DNA of 64,000 nt from Cloeon dipterum (Eukaryota; Arthropoda; Insecta; Ephemeroptera; Baetidae), in the NCBI RefSeq assembly GCF_949628265.1, contig NC_088790.1:26478545-26542544 (forward strand), read 5' to 3'. Position numbers and translations under genes: made by a program. Below the pieces are notes generated by a model. It was not told the origin of the DNA and made no database searches. It was given only the letters and a program-made list of their open reading frames with translations. Each line of letters starts with the position of its first letter. The stretch's first letter is position 1. Shown here piece by piece: positions 30,968 to 42,459 of the stretch.

Positions 30968-32524
30968 ATTCTAAAACGAAAACGAGAAATGCTCGTTAAC
31001 CTTTTACAATTGTTTTGATGCACTATATTAGTCACGATTGTATATTTTTATCGGTTTCCAAGCAACGTTACTTAGAATTCAATAACTGATCTAAAAATAT
31101 TGATCTTTATTTCCAATAATAAAAATCTGATATTTTTACCGAGCTCGTCAACCTCAACTTTCAAAAGAGTTAAAACCTTTAAAGGAATTATTAAAGCATG
31201 GATGGCCGTAGGTTTTCTAGTGTTTCCGTTCCGTCGTCAGTAAGCAAATCAACAGTTAGATTTTGGCAGGAGCACTCCGCAGAGCCGGCCGGCGATGCCA
31301 AGAGTCTAAATTCAGGCTCAAATGTCAAAGCGGCACCTCAATTATAAATCGGTGCTGCCGACTCGGATCTCGGTGCGTTTCCCAACCCGATTATTGCCGC
31401 AATGCATCCGATTCGCTTTTGTTGTTATTATTAGAGTTATCATATGTATTATATTGTGATTCCGCGAGAAAGCGAGCGAACGGCCGCGGCCGCGACCGGC
31501 CTTGCCAGCGTTTATTGCTCGCGATGAGCACCGCAATGTCACTTCTAAACTGCTCGTGTGCACCAAGAACATTAATTTGTTCTAGATGAAGCCAGCCGCG
31601 TTTATTTATCGACTGCTCTGAAGGAGAAACTGACATTTTGCGACATTCTTGCCAACCATGCCAAAATTCTAAAATAATTGTTGTTTTATTGCCCTCTAAT
31701 TAGATCGTAAAATGTTAAAACTGTTTATTCCATTAAACTATGTATTGTTTTTATTCGCTTCGTCACGCACTGATAGAATATATGTTTTCGAGTTTCGAGG
31801 TACAAAGTCTGTGACGAAAAATTGCGCATGCGATAATTATGCGAAATGTGACCTAAATCGGCAAGGCCAATTGAAAAACTCGCGCCTGCCGACCGACCGA
31901 CCTCTTCAAAGCCAAGATAAACACTCGCGCAGGTCCCCGCTCCTCCTAATAATTGTAAGAGGCCGAACGGTCTTTTAGTTTTAGTTTGCTCGTGTCTGAT
32001 AAAAAGAGACTAGATTCAAATCTCGTTAGTTAGACCCTACGAAAAATTGGCACATTCCGCGCCATGTGGCGGGCACGCTGCCGCCTACGCCGCGTATTAA
32101 TTAATCTAATCAGTAGCGCGAGCCAGCACAACAACAAAAGCAGCTAATCCGGTAGAGTGCCTCCTTGACTCAATGAAATCGTATTTATCGTTCCAAAATT
32201 CACCGTGACCTTTGAATAGGAGCTGGAAAAAATTGCAAAAACATTCTGTAACAAATCTTGACATGACAGCTGGTTTGTGTCAACAATGATTGTTGTGAAA
32301 TTAATTTTATCCTGTCTTATTTTTTTCAATGTTTTGCAGCCGTTTGCTAGTCCTATTAGCCTCTTCTTGCTGCGTTGTATAAATAATTATCATTTAGAAA
32401 CATTGAAATGGAACACTAGGAGTTTAAAATAAACAGGTTTACTTGTTAATTTCTTTAATTAGAAGCGGTCGAGGGAGAACATTAATGAATAGCAGATGAA
32501 ACGCTCAAGATAAACTGTTTTTAC

Positions 32525-32771
32525 CAGCGGGGCCAGATTTGTGCGACGCGCAGATATGGCGCGAAAACCCATCTACGTGAAAATGAGCAAGTTTCGGTCA
32601 ATATTGTGACATAGTTTGCATTACTCTTAACTAATTGTGTCTTTTGGATCGTAAAAATAACTCTGGACACTCGTACGGCAATCCAAAGAGAGCTTTTTGT
32701 TTCCCAAATTCAGACTCCATCTTGGATCTGCGCTGTGCGAACCAATTTTATCGCACATCTGGCCCCCGCTA
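32525..32771. mobile_element. hAT-like MITE, family 4, copy 1
   Basis: A 247-bp element with ends CAGCGGGGCCAGAT and ATCTGGCCCCCGCTA. The flanks are GTTTTTAC and ATTTTTAC, an 8-bp target duplication with one mismatch. The CAG...CTG ends and 8-bp duplication are hAT hallmarks. Its interior is about as conserved as its ends when compared with the copy at 54436-54697. No transposase frame. Confidence 0.85.
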
Positions 32772-34311
32772 ATTTTTACGAGAAAATCCACAATAGATAG
32801 AATCCTGAGGCGTGAGATTTAATTATTTGCTACTAATCCAATTAATTGATTTAAATAAGTAAATGCCACATCATGCCTTGGTCCTATTAATTATTGTAAT
32901 TAAAATAAATTAACTTTGGATGTGTCGGTCTCAATATATATTTCCGCTCTAGAAACGTGAGAGACTCAATCTGTTTCAACTGCAGCCGCACAAATGTAAC
33001 TTCATCAAGTGCAAACAAGCTAGATTGGGTGTTTGTCTTTCAGTCTGTCAGTCTATCACGTTACCGCGCACTATGTTTTTCTAACTGTTCTCTCTCGCTC
33101 TCTCAGCGCGAATAAGATCCACTCGAGAATTGCATACGGTCGCTATAGTTCGTCGAGGATGCTCGCAGGACGACGTTTGAATGAGAAAAACGCTTTTTAT
33201 CAGCCTTGAAGGCAGCGTTTAGTTTTGTCTCATGCACTTGACGTGCCTTTGCAATAATAGTATAATAATTACAGCGCACGCCAGACTGGCTGCTGCGCAA
33301 TAAAACCGCCTTTCAACCGTGTTGAGCCATCCCCCAGCCGTTTTTCCAGCCGGCACCACCTCCGTCGATAGGTGTCAGTTAGTCAGTCTATCAGATAATG
33401 TTTCATCGCGGCCTTGAATTCTGAGCACCTCCTCAACGGATGGGAATTTCGAAAGGACCTAAAATTTAAATTTAGGAGAGGGGCGATAGAGGTGATCTAG
33501 AGAATAAGAATAATTGATAGGATATACCGTACACGTATGCTATTTTAAAAATTTAAAAGCTAATTATTGTAGAAATTTTCATTTTCTTATAAAAAAAATT
33601 AATCAAAAATGAATTCAAATTTTACTCGCAATTTCTGGGGAATGCATTCACATAATCTAATGTGTTAAAAAATAAAATATAGAAAAAATTAAAATATTTC
33701 TAAAAAGCAAGCAATGGAATGAATTAGATTAGATTTTTATATTTTGTTTTTCAAAATTAATTTTTGAAATAAAAATATACTAAAATTTAATTTAACGGAG
33801 AATCTGAGAGAGGAAAATTACAAATATCTTTACTGTACATGTTTTATTGATTCGAAAAAAGAAATTAGAAGGAAAAATCCATTTCCTACGAACGACTACC
33901 CAATCAAGTCGGATTTAATGGCATGAAATCCGATTTGAAAATGAATTTTAAAATACGCATTATTTAAATTAAAGAAAAAGTGCAGATTTAAGAGCTTCAA
34001 ATATTAATGGTGTTTTAAACTTCCACTGTGTGAATCTTCGAATTATTTTATTGAGGAATTTAGAATCCTGTGGCTTTTCCCTCAAAACCAGTTTAACTAA
34101 AAGAGAAGACAAAAATCTGATTAAATATTTCTGTCTCCTCTAGTTTTAAACAAAACAGGAAGAGCTTCCGGAAAACAAACGAAAAATATGTTGAACTTTC
34201 TTATCTACAATATGTACATTTATTATTACTATTAAAAAACAAAAAAAATCATTAAGGGAATATGATTTTGAACCAAATGCTATTTTTGTGATTTCAGGGC
34301 GCGCCTAGAGG

Positions 34312-37300
34312 ATGGCGGAAGCCCACTCGGCTGTTGCCTTTTCGTTCGCTGTGACCCACGAGGGTCTGGACGTCAACTTCGACCGCGAGGTTCTTCACCT
34401 GGTTTGGCAGTCCGGCGTCCGATCATGGAAGAAGAGAATCGCCAGGTTCAAGGTGATTCATGGTTTTTGCGCCTTACTTACCGATCATATGCTGTTATGC
34501 AAACTGTCGTCTGTTGCTGCCAGTTGCTAGCGAGAATGTGTCTCAATGTTGTAACCTTGTTACGACAACATTTATGTATTTATTCACAAATGCCAATAGC
34601 TTTGTTTTGAAAATTTTCAATTGTGTGCTTTTCCGGGTTTTTCCACCACTGATTTTTGCCACTAAATTTGTACCAATTTCTCGCGCAAGAAATTAATTTA
34701 TTTCAATTTTTCCTTTTGAAAATCTAAAATCTGCTGTCGGCTTGGTCAAAATTTCCTCTACTGTGCAGATTTTTTCTTTTAAATTGCCTCAATTTCTCTC
34801 TAACAATTTTTTAAGTCGAGGTCATGAGCTAATAATTAGAAAATTATTGAAAACTGAGGTGCAAAAATTGCCTACAAGAAACTGGTTAAAATTGTAAAAA
34901 CCGCTTACCACAGAACTGCATTTTAAAAAAAATGCAGTTATTTTTGCAAACCTGGTGTTAATTTTAAACTTTCATCCTCAGAACAATGTCCACTGCGGCG
35001 TGTATCCTGCCTCCCTGTCGAGTTTATGGGCAACCATTGGCGCCCTGGCGGGCGTTCACTTCAGTGGAAAGGTCGCGGTGCCCTACGACATAGTCGAACG
35101 TGTTGTTGAACTGCTGCCAGGGTAAGGTTGATATTAAAATTTAAAAACAAACCCTTATTTTTAAATACGTTCCTCAGGAGGACAAATGCTTGGCAGGTGG
35201 TGGCCTGCACCGTGACCGGACTCGGTGTGTGGCTCACGTGCACCTACACCCTGAGATACACTCTTAAAATGCTCTTCATGTACCAGGGTGAGAACTCAAT
35301 TTGCCCTTACTTAAGACTCAAAGGGTAAATTATATAACTGTGCAGGCTGGATGTACGAAAGCCGTGGCGCAGGCAGCAAGGTTTCCAAGGCCACTCTCCT
35401 TTGGCTAGGATCGGTCAAGCTGCTCACCATGGGCAGACAGCCCATGCTCTACAGTTATCAGGGCTCGCTGCCCCGACTGCCTCTGCCCTCTGTCAAGGAC
35501 ACAATGGACAGGGTATTTTTTGTTTTTAATTCTGTTTAAAGCGTGTCAATAATATCCATTCAGTACCTGCTGAGCGTGCGTCCCCTTCTGGACGACAAGC
35601 AATTCGAAAGGATGGAGGGTCTGGCTGAAGAGTTCCAGCGCGGCATCTCCAAGAAGCTGCAGCGCTACCTGGTGCTCAAGTCGTGGTGGTCGAGCAACTA
35701 CGTCAGCGATTGGTGGGAAGAGTTTGTGTACCTCCGCGGAAGGTCCGCCTTGATGGTCAACTCAAACTTCTACGGCATCGACGCGATCTTGCTGCACCCC
35801 ACCACCAACCAGGCCGCCAGGGCAGCGGTCATCATCCACTCGTGCCTGCTCTTCCGCAGGCTCATCGAGCGACAGGAGCTGGAGCCCGTGAGTTTGGACT
35901 TAAATTATTTTAAATAAATCCCTCACAATAAAATAGCAAAAAATTATTCACATTGGAGTTTTTGGACTAAAATAGCCATTTGCAAGATTTGTTAAGACAT
36001 GTTTAATGACTAATATTCTCCAGCCAATTAATTCATTTAAAAAAATAAATACAGAAATTTGTCAATGACCTTAAAAAGCCAAACCCCATTTTTAAACTGC
36101 CCTTCCCAGGTTTATAATTTTCAATTAATGAAAAACGTTGTGAATTTCTTGCAGATTTTGGTTCAGAATCTGGTGCCGCTTTGCTCATGGCAGTACGAGA
36201 GGGTGTTTAACACGACTCGTCTGCCCGGAATCGAGACTGACAGAATTTCCCACTTGAGTGACTCAACCCACATTGCCGTCTTCAATAAGGGACGCTACTA
36301 CAGGGTGCCCATCTACTGGAAGGGCAGGATTCTCAAGCCTTGTGAAATTGAAATGTAAAACAAAATAATCCCTTGAAATTGTCCATTTATTTTTATCCAA
36401 TTTCACAGCCAAATGCAAAGAATTTTGGATGACCAGAGTGAGCCAGCCAAGGGCGAACTGCACCTGGCCTCCCTGACCGCAGGCCAGCGTAAGAACTGGG
36501 CCCTGGCGCGCCACAACTTCTTTGGCAAGGGCATCAACCGCACCTCCTTGGACGCCATCGAGAGAGCAGCCTTTGTCGTCTGCCTTGACGACGTCGAGTA
36601 CAACTTTGATCCGGTGAGTTTGTTTGTTTCTCAACTTGCATTCCTCAAATTAACCTTGCTCAATCCAATTTAGCCCTTCTCAAAAGAGGTATATCAGACA
36701 ATCAGTATAACTTTTGAAATATCTTGCACTGGTGTGTTTTTCCTTGTGAATGCACTTGCAATTAAAATAATTGCACTTTAGTCTATCTTATCTTAAAATT
36801 TTCACAGAATGATCCCAATAAATTGGACCAGTACGGCCGCACTCTGCTCCACGGAAAGGGCTATGACCGCTGGTTCGACAAATCTTTCACGCTCTGCATC
36901 GGCACAAACGGCAGGGTAAGTGACTGAAGGAAAATTATATTTTCTTAAAATATGCAATGTTATTTAACTGATGAAAGGAAACCCCGTGGTTCTTCCGCCT
37001 CTAACATTTTTTTAGCATCAAACGTGATAAACCACCTGTTAAATTTTGTATCTAAAATTGCTTGAAAGTTACGCAAAATTTATATTTTTGAAAAACTTAA
37101 ATATCGATTGAAAAAATCGTTTTTTTTTCAATCGTGACCATTTTTGGTGTTTAACGAGATAAATCAATTATATGTTAATTTTTACTGTCTGGAAAACCAC
37201 TTGATTTTTAATTTCAGCCAATTAAACATTAAAAAACTAAATTAAATAAATCTCCTTGAACTTAAAAATTTATATTTTTCATCATATAAGATCAAATACA

Positions 37301-40300
37301 TATATTATAATATATAAAATTAAAAAATAAACTGAATTTTTATTATTGTCTGATAATGAAATATCTATTAACTCTAAAAATACTACAATCAGTTTTTTGA
37401 AAACATTTCCTTTTGCAAGATAAAGCCTATTTTACAGTCTGCTAAACCATATTTTACTTAGACAAAAACCATTTTTTGAAGATATTATCATTGAAATCCC
37501 CAATAGCTCACCTTTGTTGCGAGATAGAAACTTTTTCCATTCTAATTTCATTAAATTCTTCACGTCTGCTGCAAAAACATTATATTTTTGGAAGGTATGC
37601 GGGATTTCCTTTTGTGAGTTATTTTTCCCTTTAGCATATTGCTTATTATTGTTTGCACTTCTAGGTCGGGTTCAACTCGGAGCACTCGTGGTGAGTTCAA
37701 GTGGCAATTTAAACAAATCTTAAATCAAACCAATCCAACCAAATCTAGTCCAACTCTGAAACAACGAGTAAAACTACTCGTATAATTATTCAGATCACAG
37801 CACTACTGTCTTTTTATCCAGGAGCCAAACGTGCGCAGTGTCATGAAAGAGAAAAGACCCGTTATTTTCAGGCTGGAGCAGTTGCTATTAATTCATTAAT
37901 GCGGAAATAACTGAAATTAAACGCCTCCGATGTTTCTCTTCCAATCAAATTTAGGGCCGACGCAGCCGTAATGTCGCACTTGTGGGAGTTTGTGCTCAGC
38001 GAAGATGTCGAAACCAATTGGTAGGAACACGCTCAACCGCCTAAGCGCATTATTTCTTTCTCTATCTCTTCTCTCTAAGTGTACATTTCCGCCAATGCGC
38101 TGCATTAATTATGATTATTTTTTAATTTAATTTAATATATTTACACTCCTGGGTTTGGCACTCACCAATGAATTCCGCAATGTTTAGATGGTATATTGTA
38201 GATATATAAAATCTTCTGCCGTCTTTCTCTCTTATCTGTGTGTGTGATCTCGAAGCTGATAAAATTTAGAATTGCACCCCTCCACCCCCCCACCCACCCC
38301 ACCCACCAAACGCACCCGGCACTAATGGTGTTCTGACGCCAGGGCTGATGCCCCAGTCTTGGGCCACATGTGGGAGTTCGCCCTCGGAGAAGAACTCACT
38401 ATTGGGTAACGATCCCTTAATTCAAAGACGCATTTTCCGGGGCAGTTGATTCTTTGAAGCCAGTTCCAAATTCGAGTTGCATGCTCGACAAAGAAGCTGC
38501 AAGTCGATCACACTCATAGCTGTCCTTGATCTCGATTCTCGGTCCGGGACAACTTCCTTGACGGATTTGCAGCCAACGGGATTTTGGCATGGAATATTTA
38601 TTAGACTTTTCTCCTTGGGATTTTCAGTCCGATTGATCCAAATTATTAGCCTGTAATTGTTCAAAGCCGCCACACAATTCTGCTGAACTTGAAATTATTT
38701 CTTTTGATGTGCTTTAAGCAAAAATTGGGCCAGCCAACTGCCGTATTTTCTGCGACTGTTGGCTGGACTGACTTTTCCGTTTACGAAAAGAAATTATTTT
38801 AAGTTTAGAATTCACGCAAATCATTTGAAAAATAAAAAAATCAATCGACGTAATTCTCAAGCTGTTAGTAATTTTCGTAACTGTCAATACTGTGCCCCTT
38901 TTGTGACTTCAAGAGTAGAACATCGTTCCCTCATGTTTCAAAACAAGATTCTTTCACTTAGAAATCAGAAAATGCGCCTCCCTTTTCGTCCTCGTTTCGA
39001 TAACAGACCCAAAACTAATTCATGTGTGTTTTCTCTGGGCAAAAATTGTAGAAAAAATTGGTGAGTTAAGCGACAAACGTTTTATCTTTTTTTCATTTTC
39101 GTTTCCTCCACCACTCACTTCGGCTTTTTGCTTGCTCTTTGGTGTTTTTGCATGTTTTCAATTTTAGTAAAATCGGCTAGAAAAAAATCTGCATTGATAA
39201 CAAATTTTCAATTAATTTCGCTTCTCGTTGTGTAATAATTTTTTGTTTGCGAGCATGTCCATAACAACCATGTTAATTAATCAAGCATGCCTGCAAACCT
39301 ACGATCGCGTTCGAATTGTAACAGTTTGCTCGTTCCGAAGGTACAAAGAGGACGGCCACACGATCGGCACTCCCGAATTCGAGCCTCCCACGCCGACGCG
39401 ACTGCAGTGGGACATGCCGCCGGCCGCTCTCAAGGAGATCGAGGCTGCCTTCGTCGCCTCCCAGGACCTGCTGAGCGACGTCGACCTCAGGATCTACGTG
39501 CACGATCACTACGGAAAGGGCTTCATGAAGAAGTGCAGAGTCAGCCCTGACGCCTTCATCCAGATGGCCTTGCAGCTCGCTTACTACAGGGTGAATTTTC
39601 ATTTTTCCTTTTTATCAGATATTTTAATTTTGTTAGATTTGAAATAATGAAAGTGGCTTGCGTCCCTCGGGCCCTTTGGGCCTCCAGACGTTCAGCCAAC
39701 TCTCCGTCGAGGTGGGGAAATATAAGTGAAGGCGCTGGCAAACGGCAAAACCGCAAAAAAACAGTCCTCATGTCGCACGAACAGTTGGCAAGTGTGACAA
39801 TCCAGGTTTTTTTCAACTTTTAAAATTAAACCTGGCTGCAATGGATTGTACTACAGTAAACCAAAATTAATCAGATTCGCGGTGAAATTCTGCGTCTTTT
39901 TAGACCCGATTGGTGCCTAAATTCCCCGTAAATCAGCACTACGTTTAATAATTTTTTATAAATTCACCTTTAGGCCAGATTCGGTTTCTGACCTAAAAAC
40001 ACGCCTCCCCACGATGAAATGCGTCGTCTGCTCGGGTTTTGCGCTAAAATTCGCAACTTTGCCATTTTTTTAGACAGAAAGATTGGGATCTGGTTTGGTC
40101 GATGGCCGAATTTGTAGATTTTTTGGCTCAGAGCAAGCACCTGCTCTGAAAAGGGCGTCCCTTTACTCGGAAAAAATTGCAAAATGGTCAACTGACGTCG
40201 ATAAATAATTTTTCATTGTCTGTGTGTGGCTAAGAATGTTAAAAATTGAATTTTAAAGTTCTTAATTGCGAGATTACATTGGGTACGCGTTCCTCAGTGA

Positions 40301-41806
40301 TGTTTTTACCCTAAATTCCCGATATTTACTTCACGACTTCATTAAATACGTTTGGAAACAGCGAAATTTGCTCTTTTCCTATTTAATTGAAAATAATTCA
40401 TCGTATTTACCCTTCACCTAATGAATCTTCCAGAAATAACTAACTAATAAATTTTGCAGGATGCCGGCAAATTCAGCTTGACATACGAGGCTTCGATGAC
40501 TCGTCTGTACCGAGAGGGCAGAACTGAAACCGTCCGTCCTTGCACCATCGAGAGCTCCGCTTGGGTCAAGTCGATGGTCGAGAACAAGCTGCCGGTAAGC
40601 AAATGAAACGTTCTCGCCGTGAAAAGCGTTAATCGTGTATTTCTGGCAGCGCGAGGAGAAAATCAAACTGCTGCTGACCGCCTGCCAGAGACACCAGAGG
40701 GGCTACCAGGATGCCATGTGCGGCAAGGGCATCGACAGGCATCTTTTCTGTCTCTACGTCGTGTCCAAATACCTCGAAGTGGACTCTCCCTTCTTGAAGG
40801 TCAGTAAAATGCCACATTTAATTTGTCTAACAATTTTTATTATTAAAAAAACGTTTTAAACTGCTTAAACTGTGTAAATCAGATTTACTTGGTGGCTCAT
40901 CTGAGATTTTTTTTAATTTCCAGTAAAAATATTCATTTTTGTTGTGTATTTTTATTTTTAGAATGTAAAATGGTTTGTGTGTAAATGAAAATTTAGTTTC
41001 ATACCAGCTCAGATGGCTAGGCAATATATCCAGGTAAACGCCAGGTCATGGGGAAAAAATTAGCTTGGATTTTTTCGTTAATTTGGCCGAAATAAATTCG
41101 TAGTAATTCGAAATATGGTTCGATTTTGAAAAACCATACACGGGCAATCGCGCCTCACAAAAGGGCATCGATTGGTACCGGAATCGGCGTCTTCCGGCCC
41201 AGAGGGCCCCGCCTGGGCCCCAAAAACAAGAGTTGGCAAATGTCATAAATCGCGTTTTTTCCACTTACTCAAAAAAGGTCGTAGTAGAGTAAGAAAAAAG
41301 CTTTAAAAATCCGACTAGAATAAAATTTACCTTTTTCTGTGTCATTTAAACTGTCTAAAATCAATATAAACCAAGATAGTAAAATTGTAAAAAGTGCCAG
41401 GGGAATATTTCTCTTAAGTTTTTTTTGTAAACAATTACTGATCTAATTTTGATTCTTAACAGGAAGTATTGTCCGAGCCGTGGAGACTATCTACCTCACA
41501 GACGCCGCACGGCCAGACCGCTAGACTGGACCTGAAGAAACACCCGAAATGCATCAGTGCCGGAGGAGGTTTTGGTCCCGTCGCTGACGACGGCTACGGA
41601 GTGTCCTACATCATCGCTGGAGAAGATCTCATCTTCTTCCACATTTCAAGCAAAAAGAGCTCTCACGAAACCGTACGTTGAGGAAAAGATTTCAATTAAA
41701 TAGCTGCTATAATGGTTGTTTTTTTTGTGTGCAGGAATCGAACCGATTTGCGAAGCAGATTGAGCGCTCCTTGGCCGACATCAGGGACCTGTTCGAGAAG
41801 AAGTAA
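34312..41806 (+). CDS. CPT1 (whd): Carnitine O-palmitoyltransferase 1 (CPT1)
   Basis: Coding exons: 34312-34452, 34982-35121, 35178-35287, 35346-35512, 35564-35887, 36155-36354, 36409-36613, 36808-36915, 37665-37690, then either 37955-38020 or 38343-38405, then 39341-39590, 40460-40594, 40650-40799, 41463-41672 and 41735-41806 (767 or 766 residues). It is an outer-mitochondrial-membrane enzyme that makes acylcarnitine from long-chain acyl-CoA, the rate-limiting step of fatty-acid import. Visible: N-terminal [10 protein letters not shown] with Glu3 and His5, which underlie malonyl-CoA sensitivity in vertebrate CPT1A; two membrane segments (about 57-74 and 97-120); catalytic His472 in EHSWAD; and the acyltransferase blocks [23 protein letters not shown] and [13 protein letters not shown]. 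It carries a non-coding first exon 6 kb upstream. Orthologue of Drosophila withered. Confidence 0.97.
34630..34955. mobile_element. hAT-like MITE, family 3, copy 3
   Basis: Lies in the first coding intron of CPT1, forward orientation. It shares CACCACTGATTTTT, ACCAATTTCTCGCGCAAGAA, CAAAATTTCCTCTACTGTGC, AAGTCGAGGTCATGAGCTAA and a TTGCAAACCTGG end with the family. Ends are diverged. Confidence 0.78.
37665..37690 (+). CDS. CPT1 (whd): CPT1 26-nt microexon carrying the catalytic histidine
   Basis: The exon encodes VGFNSEHS plus two bases of the next Trp codon. CTTCTAG acceptor, GTGAGT donor. The codon for the catalytic His (residue 472, equivalent to His473 of rat CPT1A) is at 37683-37685. The phase-2 end joins equally well to either downstream alternative exon. 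Confidence 0.93.
37955..38020 (+). CDS. CPT1 (whd): CPT1 alternative exon a
   Basis: 66 bases, encoding (W)[22 protein letters not shown] in phase 2 to phase 2. Acceptor TTTAG, donor GTAGGA. It is homologous to exon b and, by phase and content, is used instead of it: including both would duplicate the ADA..HLWEF segment. Confidence 0.88.
38273..38325 (+). promoter_or_regulatory. C-rich tract upstream of CPT1 alternative exon b
   Basis: A run of ACCC and CACCC repeats ends about 18 bases before the exon-b acceptor. It forms an unusual polypyrimidine region and may bind splicing regulators of the poly(C)-binding type. This role is inferred only from its position. Confidence 0.4.
38343..38405 (+). 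CDS. CPT1 (whd): CPT1 alternative exon b
   Basis: 63 bases, encoding (W)[21 protein letters not shown] in phase 2 to phase 2. Acceptor GCCAG, donor GTAACG. It is closer than exon a to the ADAPIVGHLWEY sequence of vertebrate CPT1 at the start. One codon shorter than exon a. Confidence 0.88.
38655..38780. mobile_element. Degraded family-1 MITE fragment in a CPT1 intron
   Basis: TTCAAAGCCGCCACA is followed by TTTTGATGTGCTTTAAGCAAAAATTGGGCCAGCCAACTGCCGTA and its partial complement GACTGTTGGCTGGACTGAC. The order and spacing match one arm and the centre of the family-1 foldback element, with many changes. Confidence 0.5.
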
Positions 41807-41929
41807 AGGTTTTACATCACAGCGTGGAGCATGAATGACCATCACTTTTAATGCTTTCATATCTGAATTCATAGAATTCGTTTGAAAAGTCTGTTTATCT
41901 TTTGGATGCCTGCTTTTTGGCGTTGCAGT

Positions 41930-41935
41930 AATAAA
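41930..41935 (+). terminator. Poly(A) signal of CPT1
   Basis: AATAAA lies about 125 bases past the CPT1 stop codon. It is the first canonical signal downstream of the gene. Confidence 0.65.
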
Positions 41936-42287
41936 CCGATTTTTTTTTCTTTCGATGATAGGATTTTGTTTTTAGATGTTGTATTGCAGACATTATAACT
42001 GTGTATTCTTAAGTATATATTATAGTTTAACCCAGGTCATATTTAGATGCGTCTCATGTTTTATTAATTCACTTGAATCATTTTTGCAATGGATGCTGAA
42101 GGAGCACGACAAAAAGAAGATATAATATATTGAGCCTCTAGCATTGTTACTCATATTTAATTAAATCTGTTGAAAAAATTGAGTAAAGATTTTTAATTCG
42201 CTGAATTGTACCCTATGTTTCACAGCTATGCCGCCGAAATGTTATGTTCAGACCAGAGAAACGCAATTTTTATGAAAGATACTAAGA

Positions 42288-42293
42288 TTTATT
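42288..42293 (-). terminator. Likely poly(A) signal of midline fasciclin
   Basis: AATAAA on the minus strand, about 170 bases past the stop codon of the convergent FAS1-domain gene. Confidence 0.5.
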
Positions 42294-42459
42294 AAAAAGA
42301 TGACGGTTTTAAAAATATTAGTAGGTGAAACGAGCAATTTATTTAATTATTTGTGCGTCTGCTGCACCGATTCCAAGGCGTTGGCGTGCAGTAGAAAAAA
42401 ATTAATTTGCGTTAAGTTAAATGAACACCTTTGCTGGCATTTCGAGTATATTATTCGGT

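Larger units (their letters stand above)
28236..34297. other. First intron of CPT1 (6.1 kb)
   Basis: AT-rich with GC-richer islands near 30150-30580 and 31200-31570. It contains two family-3 hAT-like MITEs in opposite orientation (29.76-30.08 and 30.70-30.97 kb) and one family-4 hAT-like MITE (32.53-32.77 kb). Short open frames here lack codon bias or splice context and are not called. Its size and the islands leave room for alternative promoters or enhancers of CPT1, but nothing specific is visible. Confidence 0.6.

Noticed and set aside
31263-31640. Overlapping frames of 76-108 codons on both strands in CPT1 intron 1
   Set aside because: Lie in a GC-rich patch, no homology or splice context; likely chance frames.
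38759-39064. 101-codon frame in a CPT1 intron, ending before a GTGAGT donor
   Set aside because: Considered as a third alternative CPT1 exon, but it lacks the ADAP..HLWE sequence and overlaps a degraded MITE.
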